Counted from the stretch's first letter, positions 34,642-43,125 are shown. The stretch: DNA of 64,000 bases from an uncultured Sphingomonas sp. (GCA_913776255.1 CAJYLV010000027.1:1-64000); one strand, 5' to 3'. A program made the numbers and translations. Notes: generated by a model from the sequence alone, not told the origin.

Positions 34642-37131
34642 ATGTCGCCGCGCTTTCGCCTGCTCGTTTCCGTTCCGGCGCTGCTGATCGCCAGCGCTGC
34701 CCATGCGCAGTCGGCGCCGTCGCAGGCGGTCGATCCGGTCGCACCGTCCGCCGATGCTCCCGAAGCGGCGGCGCCCGAGGACATCGTCGTCACCGGTGTC
34801 GCGCAGGGGCGCAACCGGCTCGATACGTCGGTGTCGGTCAGCTCGCTCGATGCCGACCTCACCGCCAAGATCCCGCCGCGCAACACCGCCGAGATCCTGC
34901 GCAACCTGCCCGGCGTGCGCGTCGAGGCGTCCGGCGGCGAAGGCAATGCCAATATCTCGGTGCGCGGCCTGCCGGTCGCCTCGGGCGGCTCGAAGTTCCT
35001 GCAATTGCAGGAAGACGGCCTGCCGGTGCTCGAATTCGGCGACATCATCTTCGGCAATGCCGACATCTTCATCCGCAATGACCTGTCGCTCGCGCGGATC
35101 GAGTCGGTGCGCGGCGGCTCGGCGTCGACCTTCGCGAGCAACTCGCCGGGCGGCATCATCAACTTCATCTCCAAGACCGGCGAGCAGGAAGGCGGCTCGT
35201 TCCAGCTGTCCTCGGGCATCGACTATCGCGAGTTCCGTGCCGATTTCGCCTATGGCGGCAAGATCGACGACAAGACGCGCTACGAGCTGAGCGGCTTCTA
35301 CCGGCTCGGCGACGGCCCGCGCGACGTCGGATACGACGCGATGCGCGGCGGGCAGATCAAGGCCAATGTCACGCGCGAGTTCGACCGTGGCTATGTCCGC
35401 GTCTACGGCAAGTATCTCGACGATCGCAGCATCGCCTATCTGCCCAATCCGGTGCGGGTGACCGGCAGCGACGGCGACCCGAGCTATCAGAACATTCCCG
35501 GCTTCTCGATCAACGAGGACACGCTGCACAGCCGCTACATCGGCTCGGTGCTGACGCTGGACGGCAACAACAATCCGGTGCGCCGCAACATCGGCGACGG
35601 GATGCACCCGGTCGTCAAGTCGGTCGGGTTCGAGGGGAAGTTTGAGATCGCGGACGGCTGGAACGTCACCGAGCGGTTCCGCTATTCGGACATTTCCGGC
35701 GACTTCGTCTCGCCCTTCCCCGCCGCGGTCGGCGATGCGCAGACAACCGCCAACGGCTTCGCCGGCGCGGGCGCGCAGCTCTATTATGCCAGCGGCCCGC
35801 TGGCGGGGCAGCGGATCGCCAGCCCGGGCACGATCGGCGGCAACGGCCTGCTCGCCAGCGTGGTGCTGTTCGACGTCGATCTGAAGAGCCTGAACAACAT
35901 CACCAACGACCTGCGCCTCAACGGCAAGGTCGATCTCGGCGGCGGCGCCTTGTCGATCGCGGCGGGCATCTACAATTCGCGGCAGGACGTGAAGACCGAC
36001 TGGCTGTGGACGTCGTTCTTCCAGACCGTGCAGGGTGACGGCCGCTCGGTGCTGGTCGACATCCGTAACGCCGCGGGCGTGTCGCAGACCGCCGGGGGCA
36101 CGCTCTATTCCGCGTCGTTCTTCGGCAATTGCTGCCGCCGCAGCTACGACATGCGCTACACCACCAACGCGCCGTTCGCGCAGCTCGGCTTCGAGGTCGG
36201 GCGGCTGAACATCGACGGCAGCCTGCGCTACGACTTCGGCTCCGCCAAGGGCAGCATCGCGGGCGACCTGCCCGGCGCGGTGACGACGCGTGCGCAGGAC
36301 ATCAACGGCGACGGCGTGATTTCGGTCGCCGAGCAGACCGTCGGCTTCATCCCGAACAACCGCACCGGCGTCGACTATGATTACAGCTATCTGTCCTATT
36401 CGGCGGGCGTCAATTACCGGCTGAGCGACACGCTTGCCGCCTTCGCGCGCTACAGCCGCGGCGGGCGCGTCAATGCCGACCGGCTGCTGTTCGGGCCGAC
36501 CATCAACCTGCAGACCGGTGGGCTGGTCAACGGTTCCAAGCCCTATGACTTCGTCAAGCAGGCCGAGGGCGGACTGAAATTTTCGAGCGGCCCGATCGGG
36601 CTCTATGCGACGGTGTTCAACGCGCGCACGCAGGAGACCAATTACCTGCTGTCGCAACAGCAATTCACCAGCCGCGATTACGAGGCGACCGGCGTCGAGC
36701 TGGAAGGCCGCTTCCGGCGCGGCCCGTTCTCGCTGAGCGCGGCGGGCACCTATACCGATGCGACGATCACCCGCGACGCGACCGACGCGACGCTGAACGG
36801 CAACCGCCCGCAGCGACAGGCGGCGTTCGTCTATCAGGCGACCCCGCAGCTCGACTTCGGCGCCATCAGCTTCGGCGCCAACGTGATCGGGACGACCTCA
36901 AGCTACACGCAGCCGGTCAACCAACTGAAGATGCCGGCCTATACGCAGGTCAACGGCTTCCTGCTGGTCCGCGCGGCGCGCAATGTCAGCGTCAACCTCA
37001 ACGCCAACAACATTTTCAACGTGAAGGGCATCACCGAAGCCGAGGATGCGGCGATCCCGTCGAACCAGCTGGTGCGCGCGCGCTCGATCAACGGCCGCAC
37101 GATCGCCGCCTCGGTGCGCTTCGACTTCTGA
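34642..37131 (+). CDS. TonB-dependent receptor (glycan locus)
   Basis: An 829-residue outer-membrane receptor. Signal peptide MSPRFRLLVSVPALLIASAA ends AHAQ; TonB box EDIVVTG; plug with ILRNLPGVRVEASGGEGNAN and IESVRGGSASTFASNSPGG; the barrel ends AASVRFDF. AGGAGAGG lies before the ATG; upstream in-frame starts lie inside the operator and are rejected. With GH43 and GH92 on the other strand and a shared LacI-type operator, it is probably the uptake port for an oligosaccharide, perhaps mannose- or arabinose-containing. The ligand is inference. Confidence 0.92.
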   Translation: MSPRFRLLVSVPALLIASAAHAQSAPSQAVDPVAPSADAPEAAAPEDIVVTGVAQGRNRLDTSVSVSSLDADLTAKIPPRNTAEILRNLPGVRVEASGGEGNANISVRGLPVASGGSKFLQLQEDGLPVLEFGDIIFGNADIFIRNDLSLARIESVRGGSASTFASNSPGGIINFISKTGEQEGGSFQLSSGIDYREFRADFAYGGKIDDKTRYELSGFYRLGDGPRDVGYDAMRGGQIKANVTREFDRGYVRVYGKYLDDRSIAYLPNPVRVTGSDGDPSYQNIPGFSINEDTLHSRYIGSVLTLDGNNNPVRRNIGDGMHPVVKSVGFEGKFEIADGWNVTERFRYSDISGDFVSPFPAAVGDAQTTANGFAGAGAQLYYASGPLAGQRIASPGTIGGNGLLASVVLFDVDLKSLNNITNDLRLNGKVDLGGGALSIAAGIYNSRQDVKTDWLWTSFFQTVQGDGRSVLVDIRNAAGVSQTAGGTLYSASFFGNCCRRSYDMRYTTNAPFAQLGFEVGRLNIDGSLRYDFGSAKGSIAGDLPGAVTTRAQDINGDGVISVAEQTVGFIPNNRTGVDYDYSYLSYSAGVNYRLSDTLAAFARYSRGGRVNADRLLFGPTINLQTGGLVNGSKPYDFVKQAEGGLKFSSGPIGLYATVFNARTQETNYLLSQQQFTSRDYEATGVELEGRFRRGPFSLSAAGTYTDATITRDATDATLNGNRPQRQAAFVYQATPQLDFGAISFGANVIGTTSSYTQPVNQLKMPAYTQVNGFLLVRAARNVSVNLNANNIFNVKGITEAEDAAIPSNQLVRARSINGRTIAASVRFDF

Positions 37132-37198
37132 CCGGGGCGGGGTGCGATGGCCGTTGAGGAATCCGCTGACGGACGGTCACTCGCGATCCGCTCTCGTT

Positions 37199-37281
37199 CG
37201 TCGCCCCGGACTTGATCCGGGGCCCCGCTTCTTCGAGGCCGCCGAAGAAGAAGCGGGATCCCGGGTCAAGCCCGGGATGAC
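37199..37281. repeat. Paired palindromic repeat of the 'cggacttgatccgg' family
   Basis: Inverted arms at 37199-37233 and 37248-37281, followed by a short fragment of the same unit (tccgggatgacgg, 37304-37316). It fills most of the gap between the TonB receptor and the convergent fliP. Confidence 0.85.
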
Positions 37282-37331
37282 GGTATCGGGCAGGTGATCT
37301 GCGTCCGGGATGACGGCTTAGTAGATGGGAC

Positions 37332-38093
37332 TCAACTATTCCCGAAACTGCGGACCAGCGACCCCGCCACCATCGCCCAGCCGTCGACCAGCACGAAGAA
37401 GATGATCTTCAACGGCAGCGAGATCGTCGTCGGCGGCAGCATCATCATGCCCATCGCCATCAGCACCGCCGCGACCGCCAGGTCGATGACGAGGAACGGC
37501 AGCAGCAGCAGGAAGCCGATCTCGAACGCGCGGCGCAGCTCGGAGATCATGAACGCCGGCATGATCGTCGTGATCGGCAGCGCCGCGCGCGCGACCGGCG
37601 GCTTGTGCGACAAAGTGACGAACAGATGCAGGTCGTCGCGGCGGACGTGGTTGAGCATGAATGTCTTGAACGGCTGCGCGGTCCGCTCCATTGCCTGCGC
37701 CTCGGTGATCGTGCCGTTGTTATAGGGCGTCACGCCGTCGCGCCACGCGGCCTCGAACGTCGGCGCCATGACGAAGAACGACAGGAACAGCGCGAGGCTG
37801 ATGAGCACCGGATTGGGCGGCACGCCCGGCGCGCCCAGCCCCGAGCGCAGCATCGAAAGCGCGACGACGATCCGCGTGAACGACGTCACCGTCATCAGGA
37901 TGCCCGGCGCGAGACTGAGCACGGTGAGCGTCAGCAGGATTTGCAACGCGCGTCCCGAGATCGAGCCCTGCGCGAGCCCGGTCGCGGCGCCCTGCGCCTG
38001 AACGGCCGCCTGCCCGAGCGTCTGCGCGAGCGCCGGCACCGGCAGCGTCACGAGCAAGGCGACGCCGAGCGCCCATAGCACGCGCTTATGCAT
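37332..38093 (-). CDS. fliP: Flagellar export gate protein FliP
   Basis: A 253-residue inner-membrane protein of the flagellar type III export gate. A cleaved N-terminal signal (ALPVPALAQ) is followed by the family signatures LAPGILMTVTSFTRIVVALSM and MSELRRAFEIGFLLLLPFLVIDL-like segments, with MMMLPPTTISLPLKIIFFV near the end. Five FliP, four FliQ and one FliR form the gate in known systems. It overlaps fliO by 8 bases. fliQ and the fliR part are on the opposite strand about 1.5 kb away. Confidence 0.95.
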   Translation of the reverse strand: MHKRVLWALGVALLVTLPVPALAQTLGQAAVQAQGAATGLAQGSISGRALQILLTLTVLSLAPGILMTVTSFTRIVVALSMLRSGLGAPGVPPNPVLISLALFLSFFVMAPTFEAAWRDGVTPYNNGTITEAQAMERTAQPFKTFMLNHVRRDDLHLFVTLSHKPPVARAALPITTIMPAFMISELRRAFEIGFLLLLPFLVIDLAVAAVLMAMGMMMLPPTTISLPLKIIFFVLVDGWAMVAGSLVRSFGNS

Positions 38094-38388
38094 CCTTCAT
38101 CTCCGTCGGCAGATCGTCGGCATGGTGGGTCCGGGGCAACGTCACCACCCCTTCCGGCGCGACCAGCACCGCATGTTCGCGATCGTCGCAGCGGATCAGC
38201 ATCACCGCGCGGCGACCATCCAGCGCGAGCCGCTCGACCAGCACCAGCCGCCGCTCGCCGCCGCGCGCGGCGAGCCATTGTGACGGCATCCGGATGTCGT
38301 AGCGCCGCACGATCCACAGCGCCGCGCCGAGCAGGCCGAGCACCAGGCTGAGCGCACCGATCGTGCGCAGCACCGAAAGTATCTCCAC
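38086..38388 (-). CDS. fliO: Flagellar biosynthetic protein FliO-like
   Basis: A 100-residue protein with one N-terminal membrane helix (about residues 6-27, GALSLVLGLLGAALWIV) and a small cytoplasmic domain with RRLVLVERLALDGRRAVMLIRCDDREH, which matches the FliO pattern (K/R-R-L-x-V-x-E-x-L-x-L-D). FliO helps assemble the FliP ring. Start is GTG at 38388, three bases after the fliN stop. The position between fliN and fliP is the classical order. Confidence 0.85.
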   Translation of the reverse strand: MEILSVLRTIGALSLVLGLLGAALWIVRRYDIRMPSQWLAARGGERRLVLVERLALDGRRAVMLIRCDDREHAVLVAPEGVVTLPRTHHADDLPTEMKDA

Positions 38389-38391
38389 CCC

Positions 38392-38625
38392 TCAGGCGCT
38401 CTTCGGCAGGATTTCGATGATCTCCAGCGACATCCGCTCGTCCTCCACCAGCACGCGGCCGCGCGCGACGAGTTCATCGTCGACATAGACGAGGGTCGGA
38501 TCGTCCTGATTGCAGTCCAGCGGGATCACGGCACCGCGGCTGAGCTTCAGCACCTGATGCACCGGCAATTGCGTGGAGCCGAGAACGACGGACAGTTCGA
38601 CGGGTATGCCTTCTAGCACGGACAT
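38392..38625 (-). CDS. fliN: Flagellar motor switch protein FliN (short form)
   Basis: A 77-residue SpoA/FliN C-terminal domain. The core LEGIPVELSVVLGSTQLPVHQVL and LSRGAVIPLDCNQDDPTLVYV carries the conserved hydrophobic and glycine positions of the C-ring protein. It lacks the longer N-terminal extension of enteric FliN, as usual in alphaproteobacteria. GAAGGAG lies before the ATG at 38625; further in-frame sequence upstream lies in the divergent promoter and is not believed. First gene of the minus-strand fliN-fliO-fliP operon. Confidence 0.9.
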   Translation of the reverse strand: MSVLEGIPVELSVVLGSTQLPVHQVLKLSRGAVIPLDCNQDDPTLVYVDDELVARGRVLVEDERMSLEIIEILPKSA

Positions 38626-38644
38626 GCAGCACTCCTTCGGTAAC

Positions 38645-38702
38645 TTTATAGGAAAGCAAATCGGCTCCCCTCGAACCGCGCTGCGAAATTCAGTCCTATA
38701 AA
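38645..38702. promoter_or_regulatory. Inverted repeat in divergent flagellar promoter
   Basis: TTTATAGGA (38645-38653) and TCCTATAAA (38694-38702) are a perfect 9-bp inverted repeat spaced by 40 bases in the 127-base gap between fliN and flgC. The AT content here stands out against the GC-rich surroundings. It could be a pair of mirrored -10-like elements or a binding site for a flagellar regulator; no sigma-54 (GG-N10-GC) promoter is evident. Confidence 0.45.
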
Positions 38703-38752
38703 TGGGCAGGAGGCGGCCACGCTTGGTCGGTCGCCGGTCACACGAGGACGAC

Positions 38753-39160
38753 ATGGATCTTCACGCGTCGGTCGACGTCTCGGCCTCCGGGCTCCACGCG
38801 CAGGCGCTGCGGATGCGCGTCATCGCCGAAAATCTCGCCAACGCCGACAGCGTCGCGCGCACCCCCGGCGGCGACCCCTACCGCCGCAAGGTGGCGACGT
38901 TCCGCTCGCATCTCGACCGGACGATCGGCGCGACCAAGGTGCAGGTCGCCTCGATCACCACCGACAAGTCGCAGTTCGGCAAGGTCTATCAGCCGGGCAA
39001 CCCGGCCGCGGACGGCGCCGGCTACGTCCAGACCCCCAACGTCAACGGGCTGATCGAGATGGCCGACATGCGTGCGGCACAGCGCTCCTATCAGGCCAAT
39101 CTCAACGCCATCGAGGCGGCGCGCGCCATGACGGCGCGCACGCTCGATCTCATCAAGTAA
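38753..39160 (+). CDS. flgC: Flagellar basal-body rod protein FlgC
   Basis: A 135-residue proximal rod protein. The N-terminal SASGLHAQALRMRVIAENLAN and C-terminal NVNGLIEMADMRAAQRSYQA with NLNAIEAARAMTARTLDLIK are the heptad-rich rod signatures. The start at ATG 38753 follows GAGGAC. flgB, normally its upstream partner, is not here. It is followed by fliE, as in many flagellar operons. Confidence 0.95.
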   Translation: MDLHASVDVSASGLHAQALRMRVIAENLANADSVARTPGGDPYRRKVATFRSHLDRTIGATKVQVASITTDKSQFGKVYQPGNPAADGAGYVQTPNVNGLIEMADMRAAQRSYQANLNAIEAARAMTARTLDLIK

Positions 39161-39177
39161 GCAGGAGACCCGAAGTC

Positions 39178-39534
39178 ATGTCGATTGGTGCCCTCGACGC
39201 GATCAACGCCTATGGCCGCACGCTCACCTCGCTGCCCGGCGTCGACCGGCTCGGCCCGGCCGAGGAGACCATCGCGCCCGTCACGACCTCGGCGACCGCG
39301 CCGGGCACGTTCGTCGCGGGGAGCTTCGGCAATATCGTCCAGACGATGGTCAGCGACACCGCCACCACGCTGCGGACCGCCGAGGCCGAAAGCGCGAAGC
39401 AGGTGGCGGGCAAGGGCGATCTGATCGACGTCGTCACCGCGGTCGGCGCCGCCGAGTCCGCGCTCAACACGATCGTCGCGGTGCGCGACCGGATGGTGAA
39501 CGCCTATTCCGAGATCATGCGGATGCAGATCTGA
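39178..39534 (+). CDS. fliE: Flagellar hook-basal body complex protein FliE
   Basis: A 118-residue rod adaptor linking the MS ring to the rod. The C-terminal AAESALNTIVAVRDRMVNAYSEIMRMQI contains the family's V-x-x-R-(D/N)-K/R-x-x-x-A-Y-x-E-I-M pattern. GCAGGAGA lies before the ATG. It sits 17 bases behind flgC and 5 bases before fliQ. Confidence 0.93.
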   Translation: MSIGALDAINAYGRTLTSLPGVDRLGPAEETIAPVTTSATAPGTFVAGSFGNIVQTMVSDTATTLRTAEAESAKQVAGKGDLIDVVTAVGAAESALNTIVAVRDRMVNAYSEIMRMQI

Positions 39535-39539
39535 GCGGC

Positions 39540-39806
39540 ATGGACGCGTTCCACGCCGCCGAACTGGGTCGCGCCGCGATGATGATGGTGCTGACCCTCG
39601 CAGGACCGATGCTGCTCGCCGCGCTGATCGTCGGCGTCGCGATCAGCCTGTTCCAGGCGCTGACGCAATTGCAGGAGACGACGATCACCTTCGTTCCCAA
39701 GCTGCTGGTCGTCGGCGCCGTGATGCTGGTCAGCCTGCCGATGATCGGCAAGGCGATGGCGGCGTTCATGGCGCGGATCGCCGACACGATCATCACCGGC
39801 GGGTGA
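39540..39806 (+). CDS. fliQ: Flagellar export gate protein FliQ
   Basis: An 88-residue protein with two membrane helices (about 15-38 and 52-75) and the signature LIVGVAISLFQALTQLQETTI with FVPKLLVV. It is part of the export gate together with FliP and FliR. Spacing to the next gene is 7 bases. Confidence 0.95.
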   Translation: MDAFHAAELGRAAMMMVLTLAGPMLLAALIVGVAISLFQALTQLQETTITFVPKLLVVGAVMLVSLPMIGKAMAAFMARIADTIITGG

Positions 39807-39813
39807 GCGGAAC

Positions 39814-41346
39814 ATGGCCGACCTGCCGCTCCACGTCACGGTGCTGCTGCTCCTGTTCGCGCGGGTCGGTGCGGTCGTGATGACGCTGCCGATCTTCTCG
39901 GAGGAGGGAATACCGGTGCAGATCCGGCTGATGATGGCGCTGGGGCTGACGCTCGGGCTGTCGGGGCTGCTCGGCGCGCGCGTCGTCGCGACGGCCGCCG
40001 ACGGCGCGCTGATCGCCACCACCTTGTCCGAATTCGTCACCGGCGCGGCCCTCGGGCTGATCGTGCGGATGCTGTTCAGCGCCGCCGCGACCGCGGGATC
40101 GCTGATCAGCATGCAGATCGGCCTCTCCTCGGTGCTGGTGCCCGACGCGCTGCTCGGCGGACAGACCCCGCTGCTCGGGCGCTTCCTGACCGTCGCCAGC
40201 CTCGTGACGTGCATGGCGATGGGCGTGCACCATCTCTGGATCGGCGCGATCATCCATTCCTACGACCAGTTTCCGGTCGGCGGCACGATCCCCACCGCCG
40301 ATCTCGCGCGCGTCGCGCTGCTGGCGGCGGCGCGCGCGCTCGACCTCGCGCTGTCCATGGCCGCGCCGCTGATCGTCTATGCCCTGGTGTTCAACAGCGC
40401 GCTCGGGCTCGCCGCGCGGCTGACCCCCAGCCTGCAGGTGTTCTTCGTGGCGCAGCCGCTCAACATAGGCATGGTGGTCACCCTGCTGTGCGTCTTCGGC
40501 GGCTTTCTGATCGCCGGCGGCAATCTTTCGGTCATCGCGGAAGCGTTGCCGCATGAGATACTGACGATCGCCGGAGCGGCGATCGGCGCGTTCATCCTCG
40601 GCAATTCGGTGCCGGTGGTGAAGCGGGCGCTGGCCGGCGTCGCGCACATCTTCCGTGGCCCGCGCTGGAACGAAGGCGACTATCGCGACCTGCTCGCGCT
40701 GCTGTTCGCCTTGCTGACCACGTTCCGCAACGGCGGGGGCATGGCGATCGAGAAGCATATCGACGCGCCGGAGGAAAGCGCGCTGTTCATGCCCTACCCG
40801 CGGCTGTGCGCCGATACCGCGCTGATCCACTTCATCTGCGACTATCTGCGCATGATGACGGTCAATCTCGAGGATCCTTACCAGATCGCCGAGGCGATGG
40901 AGAACGATATCGAGCGTCATCACGCCGAAGTGATGGTGCCGCAGCACGCGATCCAGCTGATGGCCGACGGCCTGCCCGCGCTCGGCATCGTCGCGGCGGT
41001 GCTCGGGGTCATCAACACGATGGGCTCGATCGATCAGCCGACCCAAATCCTGGGCGCGATGATCGGCAGCGCGCTGGTCGGCACCTTCCTCGGCGTGTTG
41101 CTCGCCTATGGCTTCGTCGGTCCGATCGCCTCCAAGCTCCAGCAGACGCTCGACGCCGAGCAGAAGCCGTACACGCTCGTGAAGACCGCGATCGTCGCCT
41201 ATGCGCAGCGCATGCCGGTGCAGGTCGCGATCGAGCTGGCGCGCCGCATGACCCCGTCGGGCTACGCGCCCAGCTTCGGCGAGCTGGAGCAGGCGCTGGA
41301 CGTCGCGCGCGACGAACTGGTCGCGACACAGGCCAAGGCCGCCTGA
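39814..41346 (+). CDS. FliR-MotA fusion protein
   Basis: One uninterrupted 510-codon gene joins two flagellar proteins that are normally separate. Residues 1 to about 218 are FliR: RVGAVVMTLPIFSEEGIPVQ, GLIVRMLFSAAATAGSLISMQ, ALGLAARLTPSLQVFFVAQP. The last 30-40 residues of FliR are missing. From about residue 217 the protein is MotA: VVTLLCVFGGFLIAGGNLSV, RNGGGMAIEKHIDAPEESAL, the channel prolines in ADGLPALGIVAAVLGVI and AYGFVGPIAS, and the basic C-terminus. MotA lacks only its first few residues. The joint has a rare ATA codon (40465). An internal ATG at 40471 could start a MotA shortened by about six residues, but has only a weak AGG before it. FliR is present once per export gate, MotA in five copies per stator unit, so the fusion conflicts with known stoichiometry. 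No flhB is nearby. Confidence 0.9.
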   Translation: MADLPLHVTVLLLLFARVGAVVMTLPIFSEEGIPVQIRLMMALGLTLGLSGLLGARVVATAADGALIATTLSEFVTGAALGLIVRMLFSAAATAGSLISMQIGLSSVLVPDALLGGQTPLLGRFLTVASLVTCMAMGVHHLWIGAIIHSYDQFPVGGTIPTADLARVALLAAARALDLALSMAAPLIVYALVFNSALGLAARLTPSLQVFFVAQPLNIGMVVTLLCVFGGFLIAGGNLSVIAEALPHEILTIAGAAIGAFILGNSVPVVKRALAGVAHIFRGPRWNEGDYRDLLALLFALLTTFRNGGGMAIEKHIDAPEESALFMPYPRLCADTALIHFICDYLRMMTVNLEDPYQIAEAMENDIERHHAEVMVPQHAIQLMADGLPALGIVAAVLGVINTMGSIDQPTQILGAMIGSALVGTFLGVLLAYGFVGPIASKLQQTLDAEQKPYTLVKTAIVAYAQRMPVQVAIELARRMTPSGYAPSFGELEQALDVARDELVATQAKAA

Positions 41347-41382
41347 CTCTTCTGACCTTTCCTTCCTTTCGGAGACACGTTC

Positions 41383-41772
41383 ATGCCCGCGGCTTCAGCG
41401 ATCAGGGTTATGGTGGTTGACGACCAGGCCAGCATGCGCGCCATGGTTCGTCACGCCCTGCAGGATCTCGGCTTCAAGGACATCCGCGACAAGGCCGAGG
41501 CGGCCGACGCGCTCGAGGCGATCCGCGCCGACCGCGTCCACCTGATCCTTTCCGACTATAACATGCCCGGCATGAGCGGGCTCGACTTCCTGAAGGCGGT
41601 GCGAGCCGATCCGGTGCTGGGCAAGACCGCCTTCATCATGCTGACCGGTTCGGCGGATCGCGGGGTCGTGCAGGAAGCCGCGGCGGCCGGCGTCAACAAT
41701 TACGTCGTGAAGCCGTTCGCGCCCGCGGCGCTCAAGGAGAAGATCGAGCGGGTTTTCGGCGAACTGAGCTGA
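41383..41772 (+). CDS. cheY: CheY-type response regulator
   Basis: A 129-residue single receiver domain. The acidic pocket is in VMVVDDQASMR, the phosphoacceptor Asp in LILSDYNMPGMSG, the Thr in FIMLTGSADRG and the Lys in NNYVVKPFAPAAL. No output domain, so it should bind the flagellar switch or act as a phosphate sink. It lies between the FliR-MotA fusion and motB and has its own GGAGACA site. It is one of three free-standing receivers in the cluster. Confidence 0.93.
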   Translation: MPAASAIRVMVVDDQASMRAMVRHALQDLGFKDIRDKAEAADALEAIRADRVHLILSDYNMPGMSGLDFLKAVRADPVLGKTAFIMLTGSADRGVVQEAAAAGVNNYVVKPFAPAALKEKIERVFGELS

Positions 41773-41833
41773 TCGCCGCCGGGCGCCGTGCGGCGCCGAA
41801 GTCTGTCTGGTCCGAATGCGAGAGCGATCCCTG

Positions 41834-42679
41834 ATGCCCAACACTCCGGATGCCGCCGACGCCATCGTGCGTCCGCGCCGCGGCCGTCACAAGCGGCACC
41901 ATGCGGTGCACCACGGTGGCGCGTGGAAGGTGGCCTATGCCGACTTCGTCACGGCGATGATGGCCTTTTTCATGCTGCTGTGGCTGCTGTCGAATGCGAA
42001 CAAGAGCCAGCTGAAGGGCCTCGCCGAATATTTCGCGCCGACGATCAACAGCGCGCCGACCAGCACCGGGCTGCAGGAGGGACAGGCGGGCCGCGGCCAG
42101 CGGACCGAGACCGACGCCCGCGATCCGGTCGGCCCGCCCTCCGCCTCCGATGGCCTTGAGGGGCCGGCGCGCGGCGGGACGGCCGACATCCCCGATGCCG
42201 CCTTGCGCGTCTTCGCCGACGAGTTGCTGGTGGCATTGCAGGCCACGCCCGACATCGCGCGCAACGTGCGGATGCGCCCGGACCGCAACGGGTTGCGCAT
42301 CAACCTGGTCGACACCGCCAATCACCCGATGTTCCGCGGACCGACTGCCGAGCTCAACGATTATGCGCGCACCCTGCTCGCCCGCGTCGCACGGCAGCTG
42401 GCGCGCTCCAACGCCCAAATCGCGATCGAGGGACATACCGACGCGCTGGGCGGCGACAGCGACGCCAACTGGCGGCTGTCCGGCGAGCGCGCGCTGGCAG
42501 CACGCGCGGCGATGATCGCGGCCGGACTGCCGGCGTCGCGCTTCGCCGAGGTGGTGGCCAAGGCCGGCACCGAGCCGATCTACCCCGCACAGCCGGCGCG
42601 TCCGGAGAACCGTCGCATCACGATCGTCGCGCTCGCCGAGCCGTCGATCCTGCCGCGCGACACCAGCTTCAAATTCTGA
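41834..42679 (+). CDS. motB: Flagellar stator protein MotB
   Basis: A 281-residue stator subunit. The single helix WKVAYADFVTAMMAFFMLLW starts at residue 31 and contains the proton-carrying D37 (D32 in E. coli). A plug/linker of about 90 residues follows, then the OmpA-like peptidoglycan-binding domain with IEGHTDALGGDSDANWRLS and ENRRITI. The N-terminus is basic and His-rich. The ATG at 41834 with GAGAG before it is preferred over the ATG at 41816. It is separated from its partner MotA by cheY. Confidence 0.93.
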   Translation: MPNTPDAADAIVRPRRGRHKRHHAVHHGGAWKVAYADFVTAMMAFFMLLWLLSNANKSQLKGLAEYFAPTINSAPTSTGLQEGQAGRGQRTETDARDPVGPPSASDGLEGPARGGTADIPDAALRVFADELLVALQATPDIARNVRMRPDRNGLRINLVDTANHPMFRGPTAELNDYARTLLARVARQLARSNAQIAIEGHTDALGGDSDANWRLSGERALAARAAMIAAGLPASRFAEVVAKAGTEPIYPAQPARPENRRITIVALAEPSILPRDTSFKF

Positions 42680-42699
42680 CCCGCCACCGGAGTGACCTG

Positions 42700-43125
42700 A
42701 TGACCGACACGTACCGGATGCTCGCGCTGATTCCCGCCGGACTGGCGCTCGGCGCGGCGGGTGCGCTGAGCGCGCAGGCGTGGTCGGCGCAGCGGAATGC
42801 GGCGGCGCAGGAGGAGACGTCGTTCGTCTCCGCCGGTACGATCCCGATCCCGCTCGTCCTGTCGGACGGGCGGCTGGGCGGCTATGTCGATGTCACCAGC
42901 CAGGTGGAGGTGAGCCGCGCGGCCGAATTGGACGCGCGCAAGCGGATGCCGCTGATGCTCGACGCCGTCAACATGCGCGCGTTCCAGACGCCGCTGGCCC
43001 GCATCCCCGACGGACAGATCCCGCGGCTCGACGCGCTGCGCCGCATGATGCAGCAGGCCGCCGTCGCCACCTTCGGCCGCGCAGCGGTCCGACGTGTCGT
43101 GATCGTCCGGGTTTCCCCGGCATGA
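42700..43125 (+). CDS. FliL-like membrane-anchored protein (tentative)
   Basis: A 141-residue protein with one N-terminal hydrophobic helix (about 8-28, ALIPAGLALGAAGALSAQ) and a periplasmic part: IPIPLVLSDGRLGGYVDVTS, then a region of alternating helix and a final strand RRVVIVRVSPA. The order (anchor, strand pair with 'L-x-V-x-V-x-x-x-V-E-V', helix, final strand) resembles FliL, which surrounds the stator, and its place right after motB fits. Sequence identity to FliL is not evident by eye. The stop overlaps the start of the PilZ gene. Confidence 0.5.
   Translation: MTDTYRMLALIPAGLALGAAGALSAQAWSAQRNAAAQEETSFVSAGTIPIPLVLSDGRLGGYVDVTSQVEVSRAAELDARKRMPLMLDAVNMRAFQTPLARIPDGQIPRLDALRRMMQQAAVATFGRAAVRRVVIVRVSPA

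Noticed and set aside
40471..41346. MotA as a separate gene starting at ATG 40471, with FliR ending independently
   Set aside because: There is no stop codon between the parts and only a weak AGG before the ATG, and both halves are truncated at the joint. Internal initiation stays possible but is not the simplest reading.
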